Of a stretch of DNA of 64,000 bases, positions 43,331-52,701 are shown piece after piece; positions within the stretch are counted from its first letter, which is position 1; each line of letters opens with the position of its first letter. The notes beneath the pieces were generated by a model. The model had not been told where the DNA came from, searched no databases, and was given only the letters and a program-made list of their open reading frames with translations. Location: positions 1 through 64,000 of the forward strand of contig NZ_JALPZO010000182.1 in NCBI RefSeq assembly GCF_023507745.1, given 5' to 3'. Made by a program: the position numbers and the translations under genes. The DNA is from Vreelandella olivaria. GTDB lineage: Bacteria; Pseudomonadota; Gammaproteobacteria; Pseudomonadales; Halomonadaceae.

Positions 43331-44887
43331 ATGACCACGACTCAAGCCGCTCCCCAACCCCACGTTAATCTCAGCAGCGCCGAACTGATCGAGCGCGCCG
43401 TGGCCCGTGGTGAAGGCCGCCTGTCGGCTAATGGTGCCCTGGTGGTAAACACCGGTCTACGTACAGGGCGTTCACCTAAAGATCGTTTTATCGTCGATGA
43501 GCCTTCTACCCGCGACAGTATCGATTGGGGCGCTGTTAACCGTCCGTTCGATGCGGAAAAATTCTCAGCGCTGTGGGCTCGTGTAGAAGACTACCTGGGC
43601 AGCCGTGAGCATTTCGTTGCCGAACTCCACGTAGGCAGTGATTCCACGCACTATCTGCCGGTACGCGTTACCACCGAAACGGCATGGCAAAACCTGTTTG
43701 GCCATACCATGTTTGTACGTCCTGAGATCTATAATCAAGCAGCCAAAGACGAATGGACTATCCTGAATGCTGCGGGCTTTGAGTGTGACCCAAATCGTGA
43801 TGGCACCAATTCAGATGGATGCGTGATTCTCAACTTTGCCGAGCGCAAAGTACTGATCGCCGGTATGCGTTATGCGGGCGAGATGAAAAAAGCGATGTTC
43901 TCTGTGCAGAACTTCCTGCTACCGGCTGCCGATGTACTGCCGATGCACTGCTCTGCAAACGTGGGTGAAGATGGTGAAACCTGCCTGTTCTTTGGCCTTT
44001 CAGGTACTGGCAAAACAACCCTTTCCGCCGATCAGGCGCGCTACCTGATTGGTGATGACGAGCACGCCTGGGGTGATGGTATTGTCTTCAACATGGAAGG
44101 CGGTTGCTATGCCAAATGTATCGATCTCTCCGAGAAAAACGAGCCGGTTATCTGGAACGCCATTAAGTTTGGCACCGTGCTGGAGAACGTGGTTCTAAAC
44201 GATCGACGCGAACCAGATTACGCCGATGATAGCCTGACCCAAAACTCCCGTGCCGCCTATCCGCTGGAGCATGTTGAGAAACGTGTACCGGAAAATCTGG
44301 CAGGCGAGCCAAGTGCCATAGTGTTCCTGACCTGTGATATGTCTGGGGTATTGCCGCCGGTATCTGTATTGTCGAAAGAAGCCGCCGCGTACCACTTCCT
44401 GTCTGGCTACACCGCTAAAGTGGGTTCGACAGAAATGGGCTCCTCCGAAGGTCTGGCAGCAACGTTCTCCACCTGTTTCGGTGCACCGTTCTTCCCGCGT
44501 CCGGCACGTGAATACGCTGACCTGCTGATTAAGCGTGTGGCAAAGAAAGATGCCCAGGTATATCTGGTCAACACTGGGTGGACCGGTGGCGCCTACGGTG
44601 AAGGTGGCTCACGCTTCTCTATTCCCACCACCCGCGCCATTATCAGCGCCATCCAGTCTGGTGTGTTGCGTAACGTTGAAACCAAGCACATTGATGGCTT
44701 GAATCTGCAGGTTCCGGTCGCTGTGCCGGGTGTCGACTCCAGTCTGCTTGACCCACGCGACACCTGGAGCGATCGCGAGGCTTACGAGCGCCATCTTAAG
44801 GATCTGGCTAGTAAGTTCGTGGATAACTTCAAGAAGTTTGAAGGTGTTAGCGAAGCCATCATCCAGGCGGGACCGCAGTTAGGCTAA
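43331..44887 (+). CDS. pckA: phosphoenolpyruvate carboxykinase (ATP)
   Basis: 518 residues: [14 protein letters not shown] near the N-terminus, the ATP-binding loop [35 protein letters not shown], and [19 protein letters not shown]. It decarboxylates oxaloacetate to PEP for gluconeogenesis. It follows hslO as in enteric bacteria, and has its own leader and terminator. The cell can thus feed glucose-phosphates and 3-phosphoglycerate toward glucosylglycerate when grown on acids. Confidence 0.96.
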   Translation: MTTTQAAPQPHVNLSSAELIERAVARGEGRLSANGALVVNTGLRTGRSPKDRFIVDEPSTRDSIDWGAVNRPFDAEKFSALWARVEDYLGSREHFVAELHVGSDSTHYLPVRVTTETAWQNLFGHTMFVRPEIYNQAAKDEWTILNAAGFECDPNRDGTNSDGCVILNFAERKVLIAGMRYAGEMKKAMFSVQNFLLPAADVLPMHCSANVGEDGETCLFFGLSGTGKTTLSADQARYLIGDDEHAWGDGIVFNMEGGCYAKCIDLSEKNEPVIWNAIKFGTVLENVVLNDRREPDYADDSLTQNSRAAYPLEHVEKRVPENLAGEPSAIVFLTCDMSGVLPPVSVLSKEAAAYHFLSGYTAKVGSTEMGSSEGLAATFSTCFGAPFFPRPAREYADLLIKRVAKKDAQVYLVNTGWTGGAYGEGGSRFSIPTTRAIISAIQSGVLRNVETKHIDGLNLQVPVAVPGVDSSLLDPRDTWSDREAYERHLKDLASKFVDNFKKFEGVSEAIIQAGPQLG

Positions 44888-44909
44888 ACGCATAGCGGCA
44901 TGCTCCAAC

Positions 44910-44945
44910 AAAAAGCTCTGGCATCACTGTCAGGGCTTTTTTTAT
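44910..44945 (+). terminator. intrinsic terminator after pckA
   Basis: A stem of about 13 bp (AAAAAGCTCTGGCA with its complement, two G.T pairs) is followed by a run of Ts, 22 bases after the pckA stop. Confidence 0.85.
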
Positions 44946-45172
44946 TGCCACATTTTTTACCTCACAATCCCCTTAAAAAATCCATCTTTAAAATTAGGAG
45001 TAGAGCAAGTTTAAAGCGGGTTAGTCCGCTGGTTTGGTAAAGAGTCATCGGAGGAGGGCCAAAACATAAATAACGACGCTATTTTATTTAGCCAACAATA
45101 ATCAAATAGGCAACTTGATAATATGAATAATATGGTCAATAAACGACCCAGGGAGATAAGGAGAGCCACGGC

Positions 45173-46366
45173 ATGAATTTTCTGATCCGGAGGACCCTTT
45201 CCAGAATCCACAACCTCCACGATGTGGAACGCCTTGCACAGCGCAAGCTACCCAGGCCGATTTTCGGTTATATCGACCATGTAGCGGAGGATGGCCGCAC
45301 CCAGTGTACCAACCTGTCCGCCTTCGACGAGTACTGTTTCCTGCCCAAGGCTTTCGTCAACGTCTCCCATATCGATCTGCAAACCGAGCTCTATGGTAAG
45401 CGCTATGCGGTGCCCTTTGGCATTGCGCCAATGGGAATCAGCGCGCTATCTGCCTATCAGGGGGACCTTGTGCTTGCCCGCGCGGCTGCCGCGCGTAACC
45501 TGCCGATGATCATGAGTGGTTCATCATTGATTCCTATGGAGCAGGTGGCTGAGGTTGAGGGAGCAGACTGGTTCCAGGCCTACCTACCGGGCACGCCAGA
45601 AGGCATTGAAGCCTTGATAGAGCGAATCAAACGGGCGGGCTTCAAGAAGCTGGTGGTCACGCTTGATTACCCGGTTCCACCCAATCCCGATAACCTCCGC
45701 CGGTCGGGGTTTTCGTCCCCCCTCGAACCTAGCCTGAGGCTCGCTTTCGACGGCCTGATACGCCCCGATTGGTTATGCAATACCTTCCTGCGTACGCTGT
45801 GGAAGCATGGCATGCCCCATTTTGAAAACAATCATGCGGAGCGCGGTGCGCCGATGATTTCACGGAGGGCTGCGCGGGACTTCTCGGGACGCCGCCACTT
45901 CGACTGGGGGTATCTCGATCTGGTACGTCGCTTATGGCCTGACACCCTCATCGTTAAAGGCATTCTCAATCCTGATGATGCGGTACGTGCGCATAAGGCA
46001 GGTGTCGAAGGCATTATTCTCTCCAACCACGGGGCGCGTCAGTTGGATTGCACTATCTCCCCGCTGCAGGTGCTACCGGAGGTGAAACGCCGCGTTAGTG
46101 ATATTCCCATTATGATCGACAGTGGCTTCCGTCGCGGTACTGATGTGATCAAGGCGCTGGCGTTAGGGGCCGATTTTGTCTTCGTTGGTCGCCCCTTCAA
46201 CTATGCAGCTGCCTGTGCAGGGCAGGCTGGCGTGGAGCATGTCGCCGATCTGCTGGAGCGTGAAATCGAAAGGAATATGGCGCTGCTGGGGCTTACCAGT
46301 CTCTCTCAACTGAATTTTGCTTGCCTGTGCCAGCCCTCCAGGAGCGGGGGGCTAAACCCAGAGTAA
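45173..46366 (+). CDS. FMN-dependent alpha-hydroxy-acid dehydrogenase/oxidase
   Basis: 397 residues of the lactate/glycolate oxidase family (PF01070). Visible: PFGIAPMGIS, FQAYLPG, VTLDYPVPPNPDNLRRSGF, the Lys region LIVKGIL, the catalytic His in SNHGARQLD, and IDSGFRRGTDVIKALALGADFVFVGRP for FMN phosphate. The family oxidises 2-hydroxyacids to 2-oxoacids, passing electrons to quinone or oxygen. SNHGARQLD (not SNHGGRQLD) and PPNPDNLRR (not PGRRERDLR) mark a non-standard branch. It has an AAGGAG site ten bases upstream and lies first in the cassette with the aminophosphonate-type importer, though a 286-base gap separates them. The 285-base gap before it is AT-rich with no clear operator. Confidence 0.85.
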   Translation: MNFLIRRTLSRIHNLHDVERLAQRKLPRPIFGYIDHVAEDGRTQCTNLSAFDEYCFLPKAFVNVSHIDLQTELYGKRYAVPFGIAPMGISALSAYQGDLVLARAAAARNLPMIMSGSSLIPMEQVAEVEGADWFQAYLPGTPEGIEALIERIKRAGFKKLVVTLDYPVPPNPDNLRRSGFSSPLEPSLRLAFDGLIRPDWLCNTFLRTLWKHGMPHFENNHAERGAPMISRRAARDFSGRRHFDWGYLDLVRRLWPDTLIVKGILNPDDAVRAHKAGVEGIILSNHGARQLDCTISPLQVLPEVKRRVSDIPIMIDSGFRRGTDVIKALALGADFVFVGRPFNYAAACAGQAGVEHVADLLEREIERNMALLGLTSLSQLNFACLCQPSRSGGLNPE

Positions 46367-46546
46367 GAAGGTAGTCATTGTATTTTCAGGACGCTGGTGG
46401 GGGGCCGCACCTGGCGGGGTGATTCCTGTCGGGTTCTGCCCGTGGGGCAGGTAATGATATAGGCCTGATATCACTACCAATTGCCACTGTGCTATCTCAG
46501 GCTTTCTCATGCAGCCTGAAAAAAATGCTTGCAGACTAAAATCGAG

Positions 46547-46578
46547 TGTGTTTTTAATAAATAGCATAAAAAAACACA
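46547..46578. promoter_or_regulatory. inverted repeat upstream of importer genes
   Basis: TGTGTTTTT (46547-46555) and AAAAACACA (46570-46578) form a perfect 9-base inverted repeat with 14 bases between, ~75 bases before the binding-protein start. It could be the operator of the DeoR-type regulator encoded downstream. Another small hairpin (46497-46503 with 46513-46519) lies just upstream. The remainder of the 286-base gap (46367-46496) holds GC-rich sequence with no feature I recognise. Confidence 0.4.
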
Positions 46579-46652
46579 AAACCACATAAAAACAACTTTA
46601 TCAGACGCTCGCCATCATCACACCTGTTTCCATCTACGTTGGAGAGACTGCG

Positions 46653-47660
46653 ATGCGTCCTACATCTACGAAATTAATCGGTGCCGCTTTACTCAGTATC
46701 AGTGCAGCAACCTCAATGGCCCATGCCAGTTCCATCACTGTGTACAGTGCCCTGGAACAGGATGAAATCAACACCTATCTACAGCAGTTGCGTTCCGACC
46801 ACCCTGACCTGGAGGTTAATGTGCTGCGGCTCTCTACCGGGGATCTGGCGGCACGCTTGATCGCTGAAGCCGAACGGCCACAGGTGGATGTGGTATGGGG
46901 CATGGCACTGAGTAACATGATCGACCCGCAAATTCTCGGTCAACTGGCCCCCTATACACCTGAAGGAATCGATGTACTCGCAGCACCCTATAAGGATGAC
47001 GAGGGGCGCTGGTTTGCGGCAACCGGGTATTTGGGAGCGTTGTGTATTAATGAGCCGATGATTGAGCGTCTGGGCTTGCCTATGCCCACCTCATGGGCCG
47101 ATCTCGCTGATCCTGTTTACAAAGGTGAGATTGTGATGCCCAACCCCGCCTCTTCAGGAACGGGCTACATGCAGATGGTGGCCATCGAGCAGGGCACACC
47201 GGATGGCTGGGAGTTAATCGAGCAGATTGATAAAAACGTGGCGCAATACACCAGTTCAGGCTCACGGCCATGTCAGATGGCGAGAACAGGCGAGTATGCC
47301 ATCGGCGCCTCATTTGCGTTCGTGGCGATGCGCTCTATTGCGGAAGGATACCCGATCAAAATGGTAATTCCAGAAGATTTTGCAGGCTATGAGCTGGAAG
47401 CATCAGCCATGCTAAGCAGTTCCGCCAACCCGGAGGCTGCGCAGAAATTCTTGGATTGGACGCTATCTGACTCGGTGGCTGACTTATATGGCGCGTACAA
47501 GGAAATTGTCACCATTCCTGGTGCCAGCCGACCTGAAGGAGCTGATGAGGCAGGCCTTCCAGCCAATGTCGAGGAGGTTCTCTTCCCGATGGACTTTGCC
47601 CAGTCCGCAAATGATAGACCGAACTTTATGGCCGAGTGGCAGCAGCGTATAGGGCGCTAG
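46653..47660 (+). CDS. ABC importer substrate-binding protein (2-aminoethylphosphonate / AfuA type)
   Basis: 335 residues with a signal peptide (~1-26, ending AHA-S). It is a class-D/F-type periplasmic binding protein like AfuA and AepX/PhnS2: ITVYSALEQDEINTYLQQL, DVVWGMALSNM, SGTGYMQMVA and SSSANPEAAQKFLDWTLSD. The fused permease and ATPase that follow match the AepXVW/PhnS2T2U2 arrangement, so a phosphonate or phosphorylated amine is the likeliest ligand; ferric ion is an alternative for this fold. GGAGAG precedes the ATG. Confidence 0.78.
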   Translation: MRPTSTKLIGAALLSISAATSMAHASSITVYSALEQDEINTYLQQLRSDHPDLEVNVLRLSTGDLAARLIAEAERPQVDVVWGMALSNMIDPQILGQLAPYTPEGIDVLAAPYKDDEGRWFAATGYLGALCINEPMIERLGLPMPTSWADLADPVYKGEIVMPNPASSGTGYMQMVAIEQGTPDGWELIEQIDKNVAQYTSSGSRPCQMARTGEYAIGASFAFVAMRSIAEGYPIKMVIPEDFAGYELEASAMLSSSANPEAAQKFLDWTLSDSVADLYGAYKEIVTIPGASRPEGADEAGLPANVEEVLFPMDFAQSANDRPNFMAEWQQRIGR

Positions 47661-47739
47661 GAAGAAGGCGGCTTGGCCACAGGCCGAGCCGCTTGTCCGC
47701 CTCCTCTTCGAATTGGCTTCTATACGGCTGGATGAAATC

Positions 47740-48744
47740 ATGTATCTAGAGATAGATAATTTATACAAGATATTCGGGGATAACATCGTTCTCGATCGGA
47801 TCAACCTTGAGGTCGATAGCGGAGAATTCGTCTGCCTGTTAGGCCCCAGCGGTTGTGGCAAAACCACCTTACTAAGAATCATCGCAGGCTTGCTGCCCTC
47901 TGACGGTGGCAAGCTCTCGCTTGATGGCAAACATCTCACCAACCTGCCTGCCAGAGAGCGTAATTTCGGCATCGTATTTCAGTCATACTCCTTATTCCCT
48001 CATATGACGGCCAAAGAGAACGTGGGGTATGGTCTGAAGATCAGAGGGTGGAATAAAAAGGAGATCGAAAAGCGGTCGATGGAGATGCTTGAACTGATCA
48101 ATCTTGCCGAGATGTCGAACCGGTATCCCCATCAACTCTCAGGGGGGCAGCAGCAAAGGATTGCCCTGGCCCGGGCGCTGGCGATCGACCCTTCGATCAT
48201 ACTGCTTGATGAGCCGCTCTCTGCACTGGATGCCAAAGTGCGCGAAAAAATGCGCATGGAAATAAAAGACGTACAGCGGCGGTTGGGTATTCCCATCCTG
48301 ATGGTGACCCACGATCAGGAGGAAGCGCTGGCACTGGCTGATAAAGTGGTTTGCATGAATAAAGGGATGATTGAGCAGATAGGGCGCCCGGATGAGCTGT
48401 ATTTACGACCCCGCACACGCTTTGTGGCCGATTTCATCGGTGCCAGCAATCTCATGGCGCTGGATTGGGTAAGTAAGCACTTACCGGAAGCAATGGCAAC
48501 ACTACCTCAGGAGCGTGATGAATACTTCCTGTGCATAAGGCCGGAATTCGTCATTCTAAACGGTGATGCTGCAAAACCGGCCAACGTAAAGAGCGTCACC
48601 TTCCATGGCAGTTTTAACCGAGTGTGCGTTGAGTATGCCGGGGTGGAGATGACCGCAGAAGTACACAACCATATTCAATGTGATCCAGGGGCCAGTGTGG
48701 GAGTGTCGTTTGATGCCAACGGGTTTGTGTGGGTGAAATCATGA
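47740..48744 (+). CDS. ABC importer ATPase (PotA/AepV-like)
   Basis: 334 residues from the ATG at 47740 (a TTG-started extension to 47713 is less likely). Walker A GPSGCGKTT, Q-loop FQSYSLFP, signature LSGGQQQRIALARAL, Walker B ILLDEPLSALDA, His in VTHDQEEAL, then a C-terminal TOBE-like domain. This is the spermidine/Fe/phosphonate importer class. The stop and the permease ATG overlap by four bases. Confidence 0.88.
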   Translation: MYLEIDNLYKIFGDNIVLDRINLEVDSGEFVCLLGPSGCGKTTLLRIIAGLLPSDGGKLSLDGKHLTNLPARERNFGIVFQSYSLFPHMTAKENVGYGLKIRGWNKKEIEKRSMEMLELINLAEMSNRYPHQLSGGQQQRIALARALAIDPSIILLDEPLSALDAKVREKMRMEIKDVQRRLGIPILMVTHDQEEALALADKVVCMNKGMIEQIGRPDELYLRPRTRFVADFIGASNLMALDWVSKHLPEAMATLPQERDEYFLCIRPEFVILNGDAAKPANVKSVTFHGSFNRVCVEYAGVEMTAEVHNHIQCDPGASVGVSFDANGFVWVKS

Positions 48745-50429
48745 GTCATATTGCCTCGCACGCAGCGAAGAAGGGGGGATTCATTTCAGGCCCTCATCTC
48801 AGCCTCGATAAAGTACTTGTGGTGGCGTCTATCCTGATTCCTCTTGTCTGCCTGCTACTGTTCTTTGGGTATCCACTCTATATCGTTTTGATCAGGAGCC
48901 TTACCCTGCCTGATGGCACCCTGGGGCTGGTGAATTACGCCCAGGTGTTTAGCAATGCGACGCTGGTGAGCGCAACACTTAATAGCCTTGTGCTAAGCGC
49001 TATGACGATGTTGATCTCTCTGCTTCTGGGGTTTGCCATTGCCTATCGGCTGGAGAGAACAAGTGCCAAAGGGAGAGCGTTTGTTACCGTCGCGCTTGCC
49101 TTGCCACTGCTGGCCCCATCACTGGTGCAGGGGCTGGGGCTGATTTTCATATTTGGCAGAAATGGGCTGATTAACCAATGGTTCGGTATCAGCATCAATC
49201 CGTATGGTTTCTATGGATTGCTGATGGCCAACATTCTTTATGCGCTACCGCAGGTGGTATTAATCATCCAGGCGGCACTGAGGCAATCGGATGCGCGACT
49301 CTATGAAGCCGCTGGTGTGATGGGCGCAACCAACTGGGAAAAGTTTCGCGATATCACGTTACCCAACGCCAAGTTCGGGTTGATAAGCGCGGGATTTGTC
49401 GCCTTTACCGTCACCATTACTGACTTTGGTAATGCCGCCGTCATCGGTGGTGATTTCAGAGTTCTGGCGACTGAGATTTATAATCAGGTCGCAGGGCAGA
49501 TGAACTTCAGCATGGGGGCTGTGGTAGGCATACTGCTGCTGATTCCTACAGTGGTGGCTGTTGGAGTGGAGCGGTTTGCCGCCAGAAAACAGTCCGCATC
49601 AGCCAGTGAGAGCGCTATACCCGTCCAGCCTGATACCAATACCTGGCGTGATGTTTTGCTGGGAGCGCTGACCCACTCCTGCTCTGCCATGATCTATCTG
49701 GTGATCGGCGTTACCGTGTTTGCCAGCTTTGTTGACCTATGGCCCTACCGAATGGAGCTTACCCTGCGCCATTACAACATCAGTATGGCAGGGGGCTATA
49801 CGCCCTTATGGATGTCGTTATGGATATCGCTGCTCGCGGCATCTTTGGGCGTTGTGCTTATTTTCCTGATGGCGGTATCCATGAAGAAGCTGCCCGCCCA
49901 GATAGGACGCATCGTTAATTTTATTGCCATCATGCCAGTGGGGGTACCTGGGTTGGTACTCGGGTTGGCCTATATCCTCGCGTTTAATACCGGAGGGCCG
50001 CTCACCTTATTGTATGGCACACCGTTGCTGATTGGGTTGTGTAATCTATACCACTATCACTCCCAAGGCTTCCTGACGATGATGACAGGGCTACGAGGAG
50101 TGCCCGTTTCATTGGAAGATACATGCACCTGCTTTGGTGGTGGCATGAAGGAAACGCTTCGGGACGCCGTGTTCCCATTTATGTTAACCACCTGTATTGC
50201 TGTGTTCTTTTTCCTCTTTATGCGCTCCATGGTGTCGTTGTCTGCGGTTATTTTCCTGATCACACCCAGTATCAATGTTGCCCCTGTTGCCATCATGCAG
50301 CTTAGCGACGCCGGACGAATTTCCGAGGCCGCCGCGTTTTCGACTTGCCTGATGTTGCTTGTGGTGACCGCGATGCTGCTATTGCGTTGGCTGATTAAAA
50401 AAGTGCCATCACCGGATAAAAGGAGTTAA
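48741..50429 (+). CDS. fused ABC importer permease (12 TM, AepW/PhnU2-like)
   Basis: 562 residues with two permease modules in one chain. Each contains an EAA-like loop: LYEAAGVMGATNWEKFRDITLPNAKFG in the first and LEDTCTCFGGGMKETLRDAVFPFM in the second. Fused two-domain permeases of this length are typical of the Fe3+/2-aminoethylphosphonate branch. It begins by translational coupling with the ATPase gene and ends three bases before the regulator gene. Confidence 0.85.
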   Translation: MSHIASHAAKKGGFISGPHLSLDKVLVVASILIPLVCLLLFFGYPLYIVLIRSLTLPDGTLGLVNYAQVFSNATLVSATLNSLVLSAMTMLISLLLGFAIAYRLERTSAKGRAFVTVALALPLLAPSLVQGLGLIFIFGRNGLINQWFGISINPYGFYGLLMANILYALPQVVLIIQAALRQSDARLYEAAGVMGATNWEKFRDITLPNAKFGLISAGFVAFTVTITDFGNAAVIGGDFRVLATEIYNQVAGQMNFSMGAVVGILLLIPTVVAVGVERFAARKQSASASESAIPVQPDTNTWRDVLLGALTHSCSAMIYLVIGVTVFASFVDLWPYRMELTLRHYNISMAGGYTPLWMSLWISLLAASLGVVLIFLMAVSMKKLPAQIGRIVNFIAIMPVGVPGLVLGLAYILAFNTGGPLTLLYGTPLLIGLCNLYHYHSQGFLTMMTGLRGVPVSLEDTCTCFGGGMKETLRDAVFPFMLTTCIAVFFFLFMRSMVSLSAVIFLITPSINVAPVAIMQLSDAGRISEAAAFSTCLMLLVVTAMLLLRWLIKKVPSPDKRS

Positions 50430-50432
50430 TTC

Positions 50433-51209
50433 ATGTGGCATCACGAGCGCCACCAGCGCATCTGCTCTCTGATTAATACGTTTAACCAACTTTCCACAGA
50501 AAAGTTGGCAAGTGAGTTAGGCGTTTCGAAAGAAACAGTAAGAAGAGACTTATTGCATCTCGAAGCCGTTGGCGAGTTGCAGCGTATACACGGCGGGGCG
50601 ATCTCCGTAAATAAAGAAGAGCCACCCATTAATATACGTTCGAAGCTCCATGTTAATGAAAAAAAATCGATGGTTAAGTTGGCGCGTAGCCAAATTAAAA
50701 GTGGCCAAACGCTCTTTGTGGATGCGGGGAGCACCACAACATTATTGGCAGAAGAGCTTAATAAGTTATCCGGGCTGATTGTGATAACCAACTCATGGGA
50801 TGTCGCCTATATTCTGGAGTCCTGCAATCAGGAAGAGGGAGCGTCGGGATCAAACCAGGTCATTCTTCTCGGTGGCAAGGTGAATCCGCAATTAAAGTCC
50901 ACCTTCGGGCAGCAAACGGTCAGTGAAATACATACTTACCGAGCGGACATGGCCTTGCTGTCACCGGTAGGGATTGAAGCCACTTTCGGTGCCAGTAGCT
51001 ACGATCACGACGAAGCGGCGGTTGCACAAGCCATGGTGAATAATGCCGATAAAGTACTTCTCCTTGCAGATCACTCGAAAATAGGCAAAGTCAGTCGGGT
51101 CAGTTATTGCCCTACTAAAAGAGTGGACTTCCTGATTAGTGATCAACCGATCAATGATGCACTGATGATGGACGCATTACATCAAAGTGCTGAAGTACTG
51201 ACTGGCTAA
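50433..51209 (+). CDS. DeoR-family transcriptional regulator
   Basis: 258 residues: N-terminal winged helix (RICSLINTFNQLSTEKLASELGVSKETVRRDL with LQRIHGGA) and a DeoR sensor domain retaining FVDAGSTTTLLAEEL, which usually binds phosphorylated ligands. A sensor of phosphate-bearing metabolites would suit a cassette for phosphorylated amines. It is co-directional with the importer and followed by the PLP enzyme 134 bases on. Confidence 0.88.
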   Translation: MWHHERHQRICSLINTFNQLSTEKLASELGVSKETVRRDLLHLEAVGELQRIHGGAISVNKEEPPINIRSKLHVNEKKSMVKLARSQIKSGQTLFVDAGSTTTLLAEELNKLSGLIVITNSWDVAYILESCNQEEGASGSNQVILLGGKVNPQLKSTFGQQTVSEIHTYRADMALLSPVGIEATFGASSYDHDEAAVAQAMVNNADKVLLLADHSKIGKVSRVSYCPTKRVDFLISDQPINDALMMDALHQSAEVLTG

Positions 51210-51343
51210 ATGCCGGTAGCGTTAAAGAGATTTTAAACCTGCTTTATGTCAGCGGGTTGGGTCACTGTGTTTGTACGTTTTTATAAATTACCGCACTTCT
51301 GTCTCATAAATGAAAAGGCAGAGACGCTCCGTAGGAGTTTAAT

Positions 51344-52684
51344 ATGGCAACTCGCTCGACCATTATGGATACCAACAGCTTTCGCTCGGAATTTTCGCAG
51401 GCGCTTGATGATGACACGCGTCGCATGACCAACAAGCGCGAGGAAGTACTGGGAAAATCGTATCGGCTCTTTTACCAGAAGCCTGTGCATCTGGTGCGTG
51501 GCCAGGGGCAGTATGTATGGGATGCACAAGGCACTCAATATCTGGATGTTTATAATAATGTTGCCAGCATTGGCCATTGCCACCCCGCAGTGGTTGCCGC
51601 AGTGTCGCAGCAGATGCAGTTGATTAATACCCATACCCGCTATTTGCATCAAAGTATTCTGGACTACACCGATTCGATTCTTGCCACTGTGCCCGGTGCT
51701 ATTGATCGTGCGATGTATATGTGCACCGGCTCTGAAGCTAATGATCTGGCTATCCGCGTTGCCAGAGCTTTTACCGGCGGTACTGGCATTATCGTGACCA
51801 AAGAGGCCTATCATGGCACCAGTGAACTGACTTCCGGGGCTTCCCCCGCACTGGGCAGTGGGCAGTCGCTTTCACCCACCACCTTTCTGGTGCCATCTCC
51901 TGATCAGTATCGGATAGGGATGGCCACTTTAGGGGAGTGGTTTGCAGGGGAAGTTCAAAAGGCGATCAGTACCATGAACGCCCAGGGGATTAAATTGGCA
52001 GGCTTTATCGCCGATTCCATTTTCTCGTCGGATGGTGTGTTACCGGGCGTGCCAGGTTTTCTGAAACAGGCTATTGACGTAGTGCATGCCAACGGCGGTG
52101 TGTTTATTGCCGATGAGGTTCAGCCAGGTTTTGGTCGTACCGGGGAAGCATTTTGGGGCTTTGCCCGCCACGGTCTGGTGCCCGATATTGTCACTCTCGG
52201 CAAACCGATGGGAAATGGAATCCCCGTCTCTGGGCTGTTGGCGAAAAGCGATGTATTGGCAGCGTTCAGCGACCAAATACCCTATTTCAATACCTTCGGT
52301 GGAAATCCGGTCTCCATGGTGGCGGCACAGGCGGTGCTGAAGGTTATTGAGGAGGAAGACCTCCAGATCCACAGTTTGCGGATGGGGGAGGCACTGCTTA
52401 AAGAGTTGTTACCGCTAAAAGAGAAGTACAACTGTGTAGGGGACGTACGGGGAGCGGGGCTGTTTATTGGATTTGAACTCGTCACCGATCAGCAAAGTAA
52501 AACTCCCAACAAGGCGTTGGCACTCCAGGTGATCGAAGCTCTGCGCGAAGAGCACGTGCTGACCTCGGTCGCTGGCCCCTATGGCAATGTACTAAAACTG
52601 CGCCCACCTTTAGCGTTTCAGACCCATGATATTGATTGGCTGGTAGGGGCATTGGATAAGAGTTTGGCGAAGCTCGCCTCTTAG
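51344..52684 (+). CDS. class III PLP enzyme, ethanolamine-phosphate phospho-lyase-like
   Basis: 446 residues. PLP-Lys lies in [12 protein letters not shown] and the Asp of the pyridine N in [14 protein letters not shown]. Sequence near the N-terminus ([61 protein letters not shown]) follows the AGXT2L1/ETNPPL subgroup rather than ordinary omega-aminotransferases. That subgroup contains phospho-lyases that release Pi and ammonia from phosphoethanolamine or phosphohydroxylysine, and PbfA, which acts on 1-hydroxy-2-aminoethylphosphonate. A plain aminotransferase is still possible. A TAGGAG site precedes the ATG. It completes the cassette. Confidence 0.8.
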   Translation: MATRSTIMDTNSFRSEFSQALDDDTRRMTNKREEVLGKSYRLFYQKPVHLVRGQGQYVWDAQGTQYLDVYNNVASIGHCHPAVVAAVSQQMQLINTHTRYLHQSILDYTDSILATVPGAIDRAMYMCTGSEANDLAIRVARAFTGGTGIIVTKEAYHGTSELTSGASPALGSGQSLSPTTFLVPSPDQYRIGMATLGEWFAGEVQKAISTMNAQGIKLAGFIADSIFSSDGVLPGVPGFLKQAIDVVHANGGVFIADEVQPGFGRTGEAFWGFARHGLVPDIVTLGKPMGNGIPVSGLLAKSDVLAAFSDQIPYFNTFGGNPVSMVAAQAVLKVIEEEDLQIHSLRMGEALLKELLPLKEKYNCVGDVRGAGLFIGFELVTDQQSKTPNKALALQVIEALREEHVLTSVAGPYGNVLKLRPPLAFQTHDIDWLVGALDKSLAKLAS

Positions 52685-52701
52685 CGCGGTGGCATAATTT
52701 A

